From JACMRI01 sp043778625 (GTDB lineage: Bacteria; Bacteroidota; Bacteroidia; UBA4408), in contig JAYWFU010000108.1 in the NCBI GenBank assembly GCA_043778625.1, positions 3,209-67,208 of the forward strand: a stretch of 64,000 nt of DNA. The letters run 5' to 3'. The translations under genes were made by a program, and so were the position numbers. The stretch's first letter is position 1. Every line of letters begins with the position of its first letter. Below the pieces are notes generated by a model. It did no database searches, was not told the DNA's origin, and saw only the letters and a program-made list of their open reading frames with translations. This document shows positions 27,158 to 36,569 of the stretch, piece after piece.

Positions 27158-29290
27158 TTATTTGTTAATTACTTTAGTAGCATCTACATCCTTACGCAAC
27201 TGTACCATTTGCAAGGTAAGCTCTTCTATTTTTTGTAGCAGTAACTTATTCATTTGCGCTAGGTCTATCCCATTTTGTTTTACCTCGGTAGCACTAGGTA
27301 TAAGCGGTAAGTGGTGGTGGGCGGTATAATATTTTTCTACCTCGTATAGGCTAGGTAGTTTGTAATTAGTGTCAAACACAAAGTCAGCCCAATCGCTAAC
27401 GTCAGTAACAAAAAACGATTGTGCAGCTACTTTACCCTCCACGCTTAACATAGCATCGTAGTGTGTGGTAGATGTTTTACCGCCTATTTGTGTTTTACCG
27501 TTAGTAAACACTCTAAATTTAATTTTACCTAGCTCGTCAGTTGCTGATAAAAACTGGTTATTACCCGTTTTAGCATACAAGTTAAGTAGTGCATAACTTT
27601 GGGTAGTAGTACTAAACGGGCTACCAATGCTTGATATTGTATTAGCATGAAACCTATCCGTTTCCAATAAGCCATCAGTAAATACTCTAAATTTAATAAC
27701 CCCTTGGTCGTCGGTTGCTGATAGTAATTGGTTATTGCCCGCATTGGCATACAGGTTAAGCATGGCGTAGCTACGTGTATTGTAAGTAAATGGTGTACCT
27801 ATTTCGGTAGTACCGTTGCCCATTACACTAAATTTTATAACATCAGTGCCCGATACGCTGTTATTAGTTGCTATTATGGCACGGTCGCCATCGCGGTTTA
27901 CGGTAAATTGTGCGTTGGTGCCGTCAGTGGTATGGTTAGTTTTTACATTTAATCCTTGGTAATCCACATCGCCTTTAATATTAAGTGCGCAACTTAATAT
28001 ATTGGGGTAAGGCAAGCCTATCTCTACCGTTTTGCCCATGCTTACTACACCGCCATTAATACCTGTGTTAATGCCAGTATTACTACCACAAAAATAATTT
28101 ATTAATAGCCCACCTCCAGTGTTGCCTCCAGTACTGGCATCAATAGATGAAATGCCATTAGTAAATGATTGCATGTTAAGCAAGCCACTATTGGGTTGAT
28201 AAGCCCCTGTGGTAGGGTCGGCATCAAATATTTGCACAAAGCCACCAAACAAATGCCCTTGGTAGTTGTAAGGTATTGCAGCACACGCAACGGGGTTAGG
28301 TAATATAATGTTACTAGCTATGTTGCGTCCGTAATTAAATACACCGCCAACGCCACTGCTATTGGGCGTGTAACTTATTCCTTCGTTGGCGGTAGTAAGT
28401 CCTATACCTTTGGTAGCACGTATTGTACCATTAAATGTGGCACTGGTGCTAAAACTTGTAGCACCGTTAAACAATGCCACATTGTTAAATCGAGCCCCAT
28501 TATTAAAATCGGCTACGTTGTTAAAACCAATGGTATTATTAACAGTGGTTGCACCATTAAGCTGTGTTGCGCCACGTAACACGGTACTATTTTGCACCTC
28601 TAAGTCGTTATCTACCTTAAAATCTAAGCCTTTAATTAGGGTGGCTGCCTGCACCTTATCAGTAATAATAACTCCGCCACCTACGTATAGGTTATTGCTT
28701 ATGCGGGCATCGCCAATAACATCGAGTTTAAAAAACGGACTAGGCTGTGTGCCTATGCCCACATTGCCAGTGGGCTTGTACACATCGGCAGGGTTGTTAG
28801 CCGTTAGCCATGCCGTATTGCTAGCAGGTAGGGTTTGCCATGTGCCGTTACCCGCTAAATACTGTGTGGCGAGGCCTGTAAAATTATAACGTTCTATTTT
28901 GCCTTGCCCATTAGTTAGTACCAAGCCATTAAGGGTGGTACTGTTGAGGTCGAATGATTTTATAACCATGTCGCCATTGGGCTTTAGGCGCAAAGCTTCG
29001 GCATTGTTGGTTTTAAGTATAAATGGTTGGCTGTTGGTAGTGCCTAGCCAATCGCCACTGTTGGCACTAGTACCGTTACGGTTCCAAGGGGCATTGGTTT
29101 GCGCCCAACTGTTTAATGTGGTACTTAGCAGGGCGCACATAATTACGCTCGCTATTGCATTAGTAACTCTACGTGTTGTGTTTCGGGGCGCTGAGCTTGC
29201 TGAAGCCTGCTGTGTGTGGTACACTGAGCTTGCCGAAGTGTTATGGGGCGTTACGCTTGCCACAGCTGGGGTTTGGGTTAATGTTGCCAT
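27158..29290 (-). CDS. Secreted fibre-like protein with C-terminal coiled coil
   Basis: A 710-residue protein. The first ~40 residues are Ser/Ala/Thr-rich and partly encoded by a short DNA repeat (29191-29238); a hydrophobic export segment NAIASVIMCALLSTTLNSWAQ starts only at about residue 45, so the functional signal is internal or the real start lies downstream. The body has the NPADVYKPTGNVGIGTQPSPFFKLDVIG pattern of Bacteroidota fibre proteins in shorter form, and a run of short repeats of FNNVADFNNGARFNNVALFN type near 245-275. The end has SLYEVEKYYTAHHHLPLIPS and a coiled coil (LLLQKIEELTLQMVQLRKDV). Unlike the 52-kb fibre protein it lacks the SDxRxK cleavage motif. Surface adhesin or scaffold is likely. 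Confidence 0.75.
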   Translation of the reverse strand: MATLTQTPAVASVTPHNTSASSVYHTQQASASSAPRNTTRRVTNAIASVIMCALLSTTLNSWAQTNAPWNRNGTSANSGDWLGTTNSQPFILKTNNAEALRLKPNGDMVIKSFDLNSTTLNGLVLTNGQGKIERYNFTGLATQYLAGNGTWQTLPASNTAWLTANNPADVYKPTGNVGIGTQPSPFFKLDVIGDARISNNLYVGGGVIITDKVQAATLIKGLDFKVDNDLEVQNSTVLRGATQLNGATTVNNTIGFNNVADFNNGARFNNVALFNGATSFSTSATFNGTIRATKGIGLTTANEGISYTPNSSGVGGVFNYGRNIASNIILPNPVACAAIPYNYQGHLFGGFVQIFDADPTTGAYQPNSGLLNMQSFTNGISSIDASTGGNTGGGLLINYFCGSNTGINTGINGGVVSMGKTVEIGLPYPNILSCALNIKGDVDYQGLNVKTNHTTDGTNAQFTVNRDGDRAIIATNNSVSGTDVIKFSVMGNGTTEIGTPFTYNTRSYAMLNLYANAGNNQLLSATDDQGVIKFRVFTDGLLETDRFHANTISSIGSPFSTTTQSYALLNLYAKTGNNQFLSATDELGKIKFRVFTNGKTQIGGKTSTTHYDAMLSVEGKVAAQSFFVTDVSDWADFVFDTNYKLPSLYEVEKYYTAHHHLPLIPSATEVKQNGIDLAQMNKLLLQKIEELTLQMVQLRKDVDATKVINK
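29191..29238. repeat. Two copies of a 15-bp CTGAGCTTGCYGAAG repeat inside a coding region
   Basis: CTGAGCTTGC(T/C)GAAG occurs at 29191-29205 and 29224-29238, 33 bp apart, with a weaker third copy at 29251-29265. The word resembles the cttcgRcaagctcag sequences scattered through many bacterial genomes. Both copies are read in the fibre gene, giving Ser-Ala-Ser-Ser peptides near its N-terminus. Confidence 0.7.
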
Positions 29291-29562
29291 AGTGTTAGTT
29301 AGTTTTGTCGTGTGTAATTAATAACTAATGTAAACAAAATAATTGAAAATAAGTTGTTTTTGTAAAATATATTACACAAATAGTAGGCTTAGTTTTTTTA
29401 TACAGTTGTAAAATGGCTACAAAAAACATATAAAATTACTATGAGTATTTATGGCTTAGTAATGCCATAATTCTATTAAGTTTGTTAGTGCAAATTTAGC
29501 ACAGCCTTGGGTTTATCATTTAAATCCAGCGGAGTAATACCCACAAATAATATAGCAACTAT

Positions 29563-30528
29563 ATGATTAAGCCTATTTACGCAGTAAACCGAATATTTAT
29601 TATAGTGCTTATTATATGCTGTATAATTAATGAAGCTAAGGCACAACGCAAACAACGTAGTAATTATATTATGTTTAACGATGCTAATTTTAGTTGTTTA
29701 ACTACTGCAACTACCGAGTTACTAAAGCGTTATTTAACCAGCAATAATAATTGGTGCACACTTACTAACGGTAGCAAAAGTTATTATGTATACAAAGTTA
29801 ATGCACACTATCCTACCGAAATTACTACCAAAGGCGTGTACACGTTTGCCAAAGATAGTATGAATGCTAGTAGCTTAAAAATAGTAGTTTCGTTTGGCCG
29901 ACAGGCCGATAATACTATGTATAACACCCAAACGATTTTAAAACTAACCCCAAAACCACAACTTATTAATTTTGTACCCACTAACAATGGTTATGATAGT
30001 TACACCGTGTACACTAACGATTCAATTAATATTGAAGTATATGCTCACACCAACAAACACGATACTCGTATAATTAAGCGTGCGTTTACCAACGTTGGCA
30101 ACGAATTACAAGCGTTAAATAAAAGCAAGAGTACATTTATTAATACGGGTAGCTTGCAAAATAATTATTTTAAACTAACTCCCGATAGTGCCTATTGTAG
30201 TGTGATACAATACGGTAAAGCGGGGCAGTATTTGGCTACTTGTGCCTATCCGTTTACTACACAAGGGCAGGTATTTATTCGTATTAAAGACGAAACTAAT
30301 ACTAGTTATTTAGGTGATAAAAAAACAACGCCATACACCTACAAAAATGTAGGCTACCATGCTACGGGTAAAGTTAATTACGTGTATGAAACTTCTTTTT
30401 TATTACTTGATGGCAGTTATAATACCCCAATGAATTGCACGGTTGAATTTGTATTTAAACCTACACAAGGCAGCCAAATTATTGTAGCAACAAAGGCTAT
30501 TGTATTAAACAGGTTTAATAGACAATAG
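29563..30528 (+). CDS. Secreted protein of unknown function
   Basis: A 321-residue protein with a signal peptide (IFIIVLIICCIINEAKAQ). The mature part is rich in Thr, Tyr and Asn with alternating hydrophobic residues, suggesting beta structure, but I recognise no domain. Strands such as SYYVYKVNAHYPTEI and YTVYTNDSINIEVYAHTN and the late NCTVEFVFKPTQGSQIIV are visible. No sorting domain. It is alone between the divergent fibre gene and the convergent CotH gene; its last codons lie inside a terminator hairpin. Confidence 0.7.
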   Translation: MIKPIYAVNRIFIIVLIICCIINEAKAQRKQRSNYIMFNDANFSCLTTATTELLKRYLTSNNNWCTLTNGSKSYYVYKVNAHYPTEITTKGVYTFAKDSMNASSLKIVVSFGRQADNTMYNTQTILKLTPKPQLINFVPTNNGYDSYTVYTNDSINIEVYAHTNKHDTRIIKRAFTNVGNELQALNKSKSTFINTGSLQNNYFKLTPDSAYCSVIQYGKAGQYLATCAYPFTTQGQVFIRIKDETNTSYLGDKKTTPYTYKNVGYHATGKVNYVYETSFLLLDGSYNTPMNCTVEFVFKPTQGSQIIVATKAIVLNRFNRQ

Positions 30529-30536
30529 CCTTTGTT
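30489..30536. terminator. Bidirectional terminator overlapping a stop codon
   Basis: AACAAAGGCTATTGT (30489-30503) pairs perfectly with ACAATAGCCTTTGTT (30522-30536); inside it ATTAAAC and GTTTAAT extend the stem. The structure contains the last dozen codons and the stop (30526-30528) of the plus-strand gene and lies between convergent genes, so it can end transcripts from both sides. Confidence 0.75.
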
Positions 30537-30558
30537 GTTAAGCGTGTTATATGTACTG

Positions 30559-33096
30559 TTAGTTTTGTAGATACACTACTTTAAATGTTTTGGCAAAAGT
30601 AGCGGTACTAAACTTAACTAAATAATTACCAGGCTTTAATTGCGATTTGCTAAAATCGAAGCTTAGTGTATGTTGCCCAGCTTTTGTTGCGGTGTTAATG
30701 TTTTGTGCTGATGGTACTTTTTTACCCTGTGCATCGTATAGTTCAATTATTACCGTTTCATTTTTAGTAACGGTATAATCCACCATTAAGTTATTGGTAA
30801 ATATGGTGGGGTACACGTTTACTTCAATTTGCCCAGTGTTAAGTTGAGGTAGTAATAACGGATTAGTTGATAAAAAATGTGCTGTTATTGTATCGTCGCT
30901 TTTTATATTTATATCAACAGCTGCGGTAGTATTGTTTGGTGCTATAGCATTTGTAGCTGTCCAGTTATCAAACGTGTAACCTACTTTGGGTTGTGCCAAT
31001 AATGTAGTAGTAACACCTTCATAATATTTACCATGCCAAGGTAAAGTATCAATTTGCAACGAGTTAATTTTTATAGTGCCAGCATTTGCTAAGTTGCTTT
31101 TTAGCGTTACATCATACGGCCCCGATAAATTATAACATTGCGTCATACCAGTATTTTGTATTGATGCACAACGACGTTCAATAAAATAACGCAGGCGTTG
31201 TACATTGCTTTGCCACTCAGCATAGGTACCGTTCCAACGTGTGGAGTGGCGGGTCATTTCGGGGTCAATTAATGCAGTGTAACTATCTAAATAACTTAGC
31301 ATATTGTCGCAACTAAATACGGTGTTTAACAAATCGGCCTGGCGGCTAATATAATATTGATGAAAATCAGGGTTTTGGTTTAATTGGTTTAACATAGCCA
31401 TGTGCGATTCGGGGTCGTCAATAGTGGGGCTTGTTTCGGCATCGCAGGGTAGGGCAGTAGCACTAGTGTCGGGTATGCCGGTATAGTTAATGTAAAAGGC
31501 AAATGTGGCGTCGTTATCCCACAGTAAGTAGCCCCATTTTTTGTGCTTGCCAGTGGTGTCAGTTCCTCGCCATACGCCAGTGTTATAGTTTAGCCAATCG
31601 CTACACACGGTATAGGAGTTTACTATGTAATAATCTACCAAACTTTTTATATTAAATACTGAGTCCACGTGGGCATACTTACTGGCATCAGCCATGTTGT
31701 TAGTAAGTATGTAGTTTTTAATATCATTCCAATCGTCAATGGCTTGTTGACCTCCATATTCAGCCCACGTGCTACCCCATGTTAATACATATTGTAGGTT
31801 AAATTTATCTTGCTTGTAATAGTACTTTGTATAGTCGTGGTCGTCAGGGCGTTCTCTAATTTCATATACTCCCCAGTATACTCCGTTTACGTACATTATG
31901 CAGCGTGTTGATTTCCGTACATCTAAATGCAAATTACCTCTATCAGCTAGGTTTTGTATGTAGCCATCGCGCATGTGCGCACTACCTTCGTTGCTAGTAT
32001 TGTGTCCGCAGGGGTAATTATCATCGCCAGAGGCACGAATTATTATGCGCTGAAAATCGGTACGGGGCGAAGTATCAAAAAATGGATATTTCAATTGTTT
32101 GCTATACCCCATTTCGTCGCGCGCTACAAAGTCGCAACTGCGTTGGTCGCATATCCACGAATCTTGCCCGTGCTTATTATAACTACCATAGCTCTTGGTT
32201 TTTAATAATTTATCAGTACCAAAAAACTCTAAAGCTCCGTTGGGTTTAATTTGATTATTACCATTTAACAACGTATTAACATCAGTGCCAGAGGCTGATA
32301 TAACAGGTAGTGTATGATTTACGTTGATGAAAAAAGTAGCAAAGTTTATAAAACTAGGTTGCACATTGGCTGTAGTGGTAAACACAGTAGCTTTGAGCAC
32401 TTTGGTGGTAGCAATGTTAATAGGTGTGCTATAAATTGGAGATGCTGCTGTGGGGTCGTTACCATTTAATGTATAACGTATAACTGCATTAGGTTGTGGG
32501 GTGGTTATAGTAACGGTTTGTGTACCTGTGTAAAAACCTGGAGCTAGGCTAAAAACGGCTTTAGCAGCGTAGGTAATTGGTGTAACGGTATTATTACTAT
32601 TACCCTTGGTTGATGTAGGAAATATCCCCCACGTGCTTGCGCCATTAGTAGTACGCCCTACCGAGTGTTCGGCTTTAGTAACCATGTTTACACTACTATC
32701 AGTAATAACTCCTTGTGGGTTACTTAACGCTAGTTTATCAGGGTTACTTACCGTTTGCGAAATTTTAAAATTAGTGTGGTAATCAGTACCCAATACTTCA
32801 TTACGCCCCGAACACCAAAATGTTACAAAGCCATTAGCCGCAATAGTTACATTGGCTGGTATTGCCCATTTAGTAGGTTTTTTGGTATTATCGCTGAGGT
32901 AATATCCAGTTAAATTAATAGCGGTATTAGATGGGTTGTATAGCTCTACCCAGTCTTCGTAATCGCTATGATTATCAATATAACTGGATAAGTTGGCGCA
33001 CGAATATTCGTTAATAACCACTTGGGCTAACGAGGTAGTAGTGGTTAGTAAGGCTACTGCAATAATTAATAATGGCGTAGTAATTAATTTTATCAT
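30559..33096 (-). CDS. CotH-kinase-like secreted protein with lamin-tail and T9SS domains
   Basis: An 845-residue exported protein. In order: signal peptide (to about 24); a lamin-tail domain (25-140: VVINEYSCANLSSYIDNHSD, EDWVELYNPSNTAINLTGYY); a chitobiase/HEX C-terminal-like domain (about 170-250: VIRYTLNGNDPTAASPIYS); a CotH-type kinase-like domain (about 330-640) with DFQRIIIRASGDDNYPCG, RPDDHDYTKYYYKQDKFNLQ and WGYLLWDNDATFAFYI; and a C-terminal T9SS sorting domain (about 765-845). CotH proteins are atypical kinases that phosphorylate extracellular proteins; substrate and activity here are unknown. A possible -7 element TATATTTG is at 33131-33124. Confidence 0.9.
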   Translation of the reverse strand: MIKLITTPLLIIAVALLTTTTSLAQVVINEYSCANLSSYIDNHSDYEDWVELYNPSNTAINLTGYYLSDNTKKPTKWAIPANVTIAANGFVTFWCSGRNEVLGTDYHTNFKISQTVSNPDKLALSNPQGVITDSSVNMVTKAEHSVGRTTNGASTWGIFPTSTKGNSNNTVTPITYAAKAVFSLAPGFYTGTQTVTITTPQPNAVIRYTLNGNDPTAASPIYSTPINIATTKVLKATVFTTTANVQPSFINFATFFINVNHTLPVISASGTDVNTLLNGNNQIKPNGALEFFGTDKLLKTKSYGSYNKHGQDSWICDQRSCDFVARDEMGYSKQLKYPFFDTSPRTDFQRIIIRASGDDNYPCGHNTSNEGSAHMRDGYIQNLADRGNLHLDVRKSTRCIMYVNGVYWGVYEIRERPDDHDYTKYYYKQDKFNLQYVLTWGSTWAEYGGQQAIDDWNDIKNYILTNNMADASKYAHVDSVFNIKSLVDYYIVNSYTVCSDWLNYNTGVWRGTDTTGKHKKWGYLLWDNDATFAFYINYTGIPDTSATALPCDAETSPTIDDPESHMAMLNQLNQNPDFHQYYISRQADLLNTVFSCDNMLSYLDSYTALIDPEMTRHSTRWNGTYAEWQSNVQRLRYFIERRCASIQNTGMTQCYNLSGPYDVTLKSNLANAGTIKINSLQIDTLPWHGKYYEGVTTTLLAQPKVGYTFDNWTATNAIAPNNTTAAVDINIKSDDTITAHFLSTNPLLLPQLNTGQIEVNVYPTIFTNNLMVDYTVTKNETVIIELYDAQGKKVPSAQNINTATKAGQHTLSFDFSKSQLKPGNYLVKFSTATFAKTFKVVYLQN

Positions 33097-33151
33097 GTTA
33101 GTTATTAGTTGAATTCATGTATTCAAATATAGTTTTAAATTGCATAACACA

Positions 33152-33838
33152 CTAACTAACCTCTTTCTTTTTGCCCGCTACAAATTCTTTTAAATAATAG
33201 GGCTCAAAATAGGCCACGTTTTCAAACTCTTGCGCTTGGTATTTGGTTAATGCCAAGGTGAGCATATTGCTTGCATGGGTTTTAATGTTGGGTATAAAGT
33301 GTGTGTTATTATTAGCAGATAGGGCATCTGCACATTTAGCAGCACCATTGCCAAAGTAATAAAATGGTAAGCTATTATAATCATTATAACTATCAGCTTC
33401 CACAATTTGCGCAGTAGTTTGTTTAACAATTGCGCCTGTGTTATCCATAATTAAATCGTACACCTCCATACGGCGTGCATCAATCATAGCGCATAGGTTA
33501 TGCTGGGTTGTAGCAAGCGTTGCGCTTACCGTTTGCGCCATTGCCTGCAATGTGTTTACTGCTATTAATGGTTTGTTAAGTGCATAGGCAATACCTTTAG
33601 CGGTAGATACTCCAATACGCAATCCAGTGTAAGAGCCTGGACCTTTGCTTATAACTACGGCGTTAATTTCAGCCAGCGTACAGCCAGCATCGGTACACAC
33701 ATTTTGTATAAATGTGGTAAGTAGTTCAGCGTGTTTAAAATCACCATCGCACTCGTGTTGTGCTATAATACTGGTATTGCGGGCAATAGCTACTGAACAT
33801 AGCGTGGTACTCGTATCAATTAATAATAGCAAAGGCAT
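33152..33838 (-). CDS. tsaB: tRNA threonylcarbamoyladenosine biosynthesis protein TsaB
   Basis: A 228-residue ASKHA-fold protein that partners with TsaD and TsaE to make the t6A modification at A37 of ANN-decoding tRNAs. LLIDTSTTLCSVAIARN is the phosphate-1 strand, and GPGSYTGLRIGVSTAKGIAYAL the family-defining block; MIDARRMEVYDLIMD follows as expected. Length is normal. The start overlaps the stop of the efflux adaptor gene by one base (TAATG), so it is co-translated with it. Confidence 0.95.
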   Translation of the reverse strand: MPLLLLIDTSTTLCSVAIARNTSIIAQHECDGDFKHAELLTTFIQNVCTDAGCTLAEINAVVISKGPGSYTGLRIGVSTAKGIAYALNKPLIAVNTLQAMAQTVSATLATTQHNLCAMIDARRMEVYDLIMDNTGAIVKQTTAQIVEADSYNDYNSLPFYYFGNGAAKCADALSANNNTHFIPNIKTHASNMLTLALTKYQAQEFENVAYFEPYYLKEFVAGKKKEVS

Positions 33839-35163
33839 TATTTATCAGTATTCATTTTGGTGTATAATTCTTCCTTGGTTACTAATTTTACTTTAGTACC
33901 TTGCTTTAAATCCTTACTAATAGCAGAGTACGGGCCACTTACTATTTTTTCGTTTACAGCCACGCCGTTTGTTACTTGTATGTAATCATTGTCTTGTATG
34001 CCCACAGTAACTTTGCGCAGGGTTACGCTATCGGCCACCGCTACAAACAAGTAGGTTTGCAATGTGTTTTTGCCCTCTTCTTTATTTTGCATTTTAGCTA
34101 ATAACGAAGTGTCCTCTCGAGTGGTTATGCTTTGCAACGGCACACTTATTACATTGGCTACTTTGTTGGTGTTAATATCCACACTGGCACTCATACTGGG
34201 TCTAAACGGCGAGTAATCAGCAGCTTTGCCTTGCACTAAGTTAGTATAGCTGGCGGGCAGTATGCGTATTTTTACTGAGTAGTTAGTAACAGCATCGGCA
34301 CTAACGGCCACGGTGTTGGCGGCATTAGCAATTTCGGTAACAATGCCTTTAAATTTTTGATTAGGATAGGCATCAATTTCAATAGTGGCGCTATCGTTTA
34401 TATTAATTTTTACAATATCATTTTCGTTAATATCAGCATGTACCTCCATTAACGATAGGTTGGCAATACGCATAATTTCAGTACCTGCCATTTGCGATGT
34501 ACCTACTACTCGCTCGCCTTTTTTAACCGACAGCTTACTTACCGTGCCACTCACGGGGGCATACATTAAGGTACGTTTTAGGTTATCGTTAGCTTCTTTG
34601 AGTGTAGCTTTTGATGAGGTAATATTGTATTTAGAAGTATTAACTACCGCGGTAAGTGCTGTTAAATCAGCCTTTGCACCTTCGTATTGGGCTTTAGCGT
34701 TATCAAATTCAGCTTGCGAAAGTACGCCTTGGTCAAATAGTTTTTGGTTACGGGTGTAATTTGCTTTTATGTTATCAAACTGTGCATTGGCTTGTGTTAG
34801 GCGTGCTTGCGAGTTTTCTAAATTGGCTGATGACGCATTAACACTGGCATCGGCACGAGTTACGCTTGTTTCGTACAGGTCGGGTTTTATTTTAAATAAT
34901 AAATCGCCCGCATGCACGTATTGTCCTTCTTTAACGTACAGTTCTACAATTTCGCCTGATACATCGGGGCTAATTTTAACTTCCGTTTCGGGTTGTATTT
35001 TTCCGCTTGCGGCTACTAATTCTATAATGGTGCGTTGCACAGCCATTTCGGAGGTTACTTCCATTACTTCTTTTTTGCCAAACCAACCTTTGGTTTTGGC
35101 TACGCCTGCAACGGTTACTAGCACGGCCACTACGGCTATTATGTATTTTGTTTTGGTGGTCAT
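33838..35163 (-). CDS. Periplasmic adaptor of a tripartite efflux system (HlyD/MacA type)
   Basis: A 441-residue membrane-fusion protein. N-terminal transmembrane anchor (KYIIAVVAVLVTVAGVA), then split lipoyl domain halves (VSGEIVELYVKEGQYVHAGD near 68-90; LMYAPVSGTVSKLSVKKGERV near 203-225) around a coiled-coil hairpin (about 100-200, NQKLFDQGVLSQAEFDNAKA), then beta-barrel and membrane-proximal domains. Such adaptors link an inner-membrane ABC or RND pump to a TolC-like channel. No pump or TolC gene is beside it: tsaB follows directly and murB precedes. MacA-like is the best guess. A promoter fits at 35238-35206. Confidence 0.9.
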   Translation of the reverse strand: MTTKTKYIIAVVAVLVTVAGVAKTKGWFGKKEVMEVTSEMAVQRTIIELVAASGKIQPETEVKISPDVSGEIVELYVKEGQYVHAGDLLFKIKPDLYETSVTRADASVNASSANLENSQARLTQANAQFDNIKANYTRNQKLFDQGVLSQAEFDNAKAQYEGAKADLTALTAVVNTSKYNITSSKATLKEANDNLKRTLMYAPVSGTVSKLSVKKGERVVGTSQMAGTEIMRIANLSLMEVHADINENDIVKININDSATIEIDAYPNQKFKGIVTEIANAANTVAVSADAVTNYSVKIRILPASYTNLVQGKAADYSPFRPSMSASVDINTNKVANVISVPLQSITTREDTSLLAKMQNKEEGKNTLQTYLFVAVADSVTLRKVTVGIQDNDYIQVTNGVAVNEKIVSGPYSAISKDLKQGTKVKLVTKEELYTKMNTDK

Positions 35164-35205
35164 TAGGGTTTAACTTATTAATGTAATATGAATTAAATTT
35201 TAGTG

Positions 35206-35238
35206 CAAATTTACTTTTTTATGTACGTTTTTTACAAA
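35206..35238 (-). promoter_or_regulatory. Candidate promoter of the efflux adaptor gene
   Basis: Read on the minus strand, TTTG at 35238-35235 and TAAATTTG at 35213-35206 are 21 bp apart, matching TTTG - 19-21 - TAnnTTTG. The -33 element lies within the last codons of murB. The start of the adaptor gene is 42 bp downstream. Confidence 0.55.
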
Positions 35239-36236
35239 ATATTTACCTCCATTTCCAACACTACACCAAAGGCATTGTGTACGGTGTGCTGTATGTGTTG
35301 CGCAAGTTCAAGCACATCGGTACCTGTGGCGTTATTGTAATTAATAAGTACTAAGGCTTGTTGGTTATGCACAGCTGCGCCTTTGTGTACGTAGCCTTTG
35401 AGGCCACACTGCTCAATAAGCCAACCTGCGGCAAGCTTTATGCCTTTAGCATCAGCATAATGCGCAATGGTTGGGTGAGCAATTATTAAGGTATTAAAAA
35501 ACGCTTGTGTAACAATTGGGTTTTTAAAAAAACTACCTGCATTGCCTGTTATTGCTGGGTTGGGGAGTTTACTTTGGCGTATGGCTACTACAGCATTGCT
35601 AATATCTTGCACAGTAGGTTGCGTTATGTGCATGGTTTGCAATTGGGTATTAATAGCACCATAGCTGGTGTTAAATACTGGTGTTACACTTAGTTTAAAA
35701 GTAACTGCTGTAATTATAACTTGATTTTTGAGCGTGTGTTTAAACACACTTTCGCGGTAGCCAAATTCACATTGTGCATTGGTGTAGGTGTGCATCTTTT
35801 GGTTAGCAATGTGGTAAAACTCTACACTATCAATAGTGTTTTTGGCTTCTACGCCGTACGCACCAATGTTTTGTATGGGTGCTGCGCCTACTGTACCGGG
35901 TATTAATGCTAAGTTTTCGACTCCGCCATAATTATTACTCACACAATACTGCACAAACTCATGCCAGCTTTCGCCTGCCATAGCCCGCACATATACGTGC
36001 TCAGCATCTTGGCTAATAAGTTGTATGCCTTGCAAGTTGTTTTTAATTACTAGCCCAGCATAATCTTGTGTAAATAATATGTTGCTACCACCGCCTAATA
36101 CCAAGTGGTGTGGGGCATTGGCAATGTGTTGAGTAATAGTAGGTAATTCCTCCACGTGGCTTAATGCCACGTACTGTTGGCAGTTTACATTTATTTTAAA
36201 CGTGTTGAGTAATATTAAAGGGTGGTTGTGCTGCAT
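35232..36236 (-). CDS. murB: UDP-N-acetylmuramate dehydrogenase MurB
   Basis: Cytoplasmic flavoenzyme of peptidoglycan synthesis: reduces UDP-GlcNAc-enolpyruvate to UDP-MurNAc with NADPH. The 334-residue protein is the type I form. FAD site: VLGGGSNILF and ENLALIPGTVGAAPIQNIGAYG; catalytic set: Arg in GYRESVFKH, Ser in GNAGSFFKNPIV and Glu in VLEMEVNIL at the end. Six bp upstream lies a small lipoprotein gene in the same direction, so the two may be cotranscribed. Confidence 0.96.
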   Translation of the reverse strand: MQHNHPLILLNTFKINVNCQQYVALSHVEELPTITQHIANAPHHLVLGGGSNILFTQDYAGLVIKNNLQGIQLISQDAEHVYVRAMAGESWHEFVQYCVSNNYGGVENLALIPGTVGAAPIQNIGAYGVEAKNTIDSVEFYHIANQKMHTYTNAQCEFGYRESVFKHTLKNQVIITAVTFKLSVTPVFNTSYGAINTQLQTMHITQPTVQDISNAVVAIRQSKLPNPAITGNAGSFFKNPIVTQAFFNTLIIAHPTIAHYADAKGIKLAAGWLIEQCGLKGYVHKGAAVHNQQALVLINYNNATGTDVLELAQHIQHTVHNAFGVVLEMEVNIL

Positions 36237-36242
36237 TGGTAA

Positions 36243-36515
36243 TTACTTTATTTTTTTAATTTTTATCCAACCTTCGTTTTCGTGTACTATATTGCAATTA
36301 CTGTTATCATTACAGTTGTTAACTTTTGTAAACGTAGCATTTACTTTAGTACCGTTTGCCAAGTTATCGGTTTTTTCGGTATTGCACACGTGGTAGTCTT
36401 TACCGTTGAGTTGTAGGTATGTGCCAGTACAATCTTTTATAATAGTTACGCTCTTGTTAAATTTAGCACACCCAATTAGTAGGGTGGTAACGGTTGTAAA
36501 TAGTAGTAGTTTCAT
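36243..36515 (-). CDS. Small lipoprotein
   Basis: A 90-residue protein with lipoprotein signal MKLLLFTTVTTLLIGCAK (Cys16). The mature ~74 residues carry four further Cys (DCTGTYL, YHVCNTEK, NNCNDNSNCNIV), probably two disulfides, and beta-type sequence (ATFTKVNNC). Not recognised. It starts a short unit with murB, 6 bp apart, although no functional link is apparent. Confidence 0.7.
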   Translation of the reverse strand: MKLLLFTTVTTLLIGCAKFNKSVTIIKDCTGTYLQLNGKDYHVCNTEKTDNLANGTKVNATFTKVNNCNDNSNCNIVHENEGWIKIKKIK

Positions 36516-36569
36516 TTGTAGTTATGTGCTGGTGTTGTACAAGTAAATGTACTTATTAATTTTGGCTAA

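Noticed and set aside
28386..29321. Long plus-strand frames opposite the 27158-29290 gene
   Set aside because: Compositionally biased shadows of the coding strand with no start signals; the minus-strand frame has the coherent domain structure.
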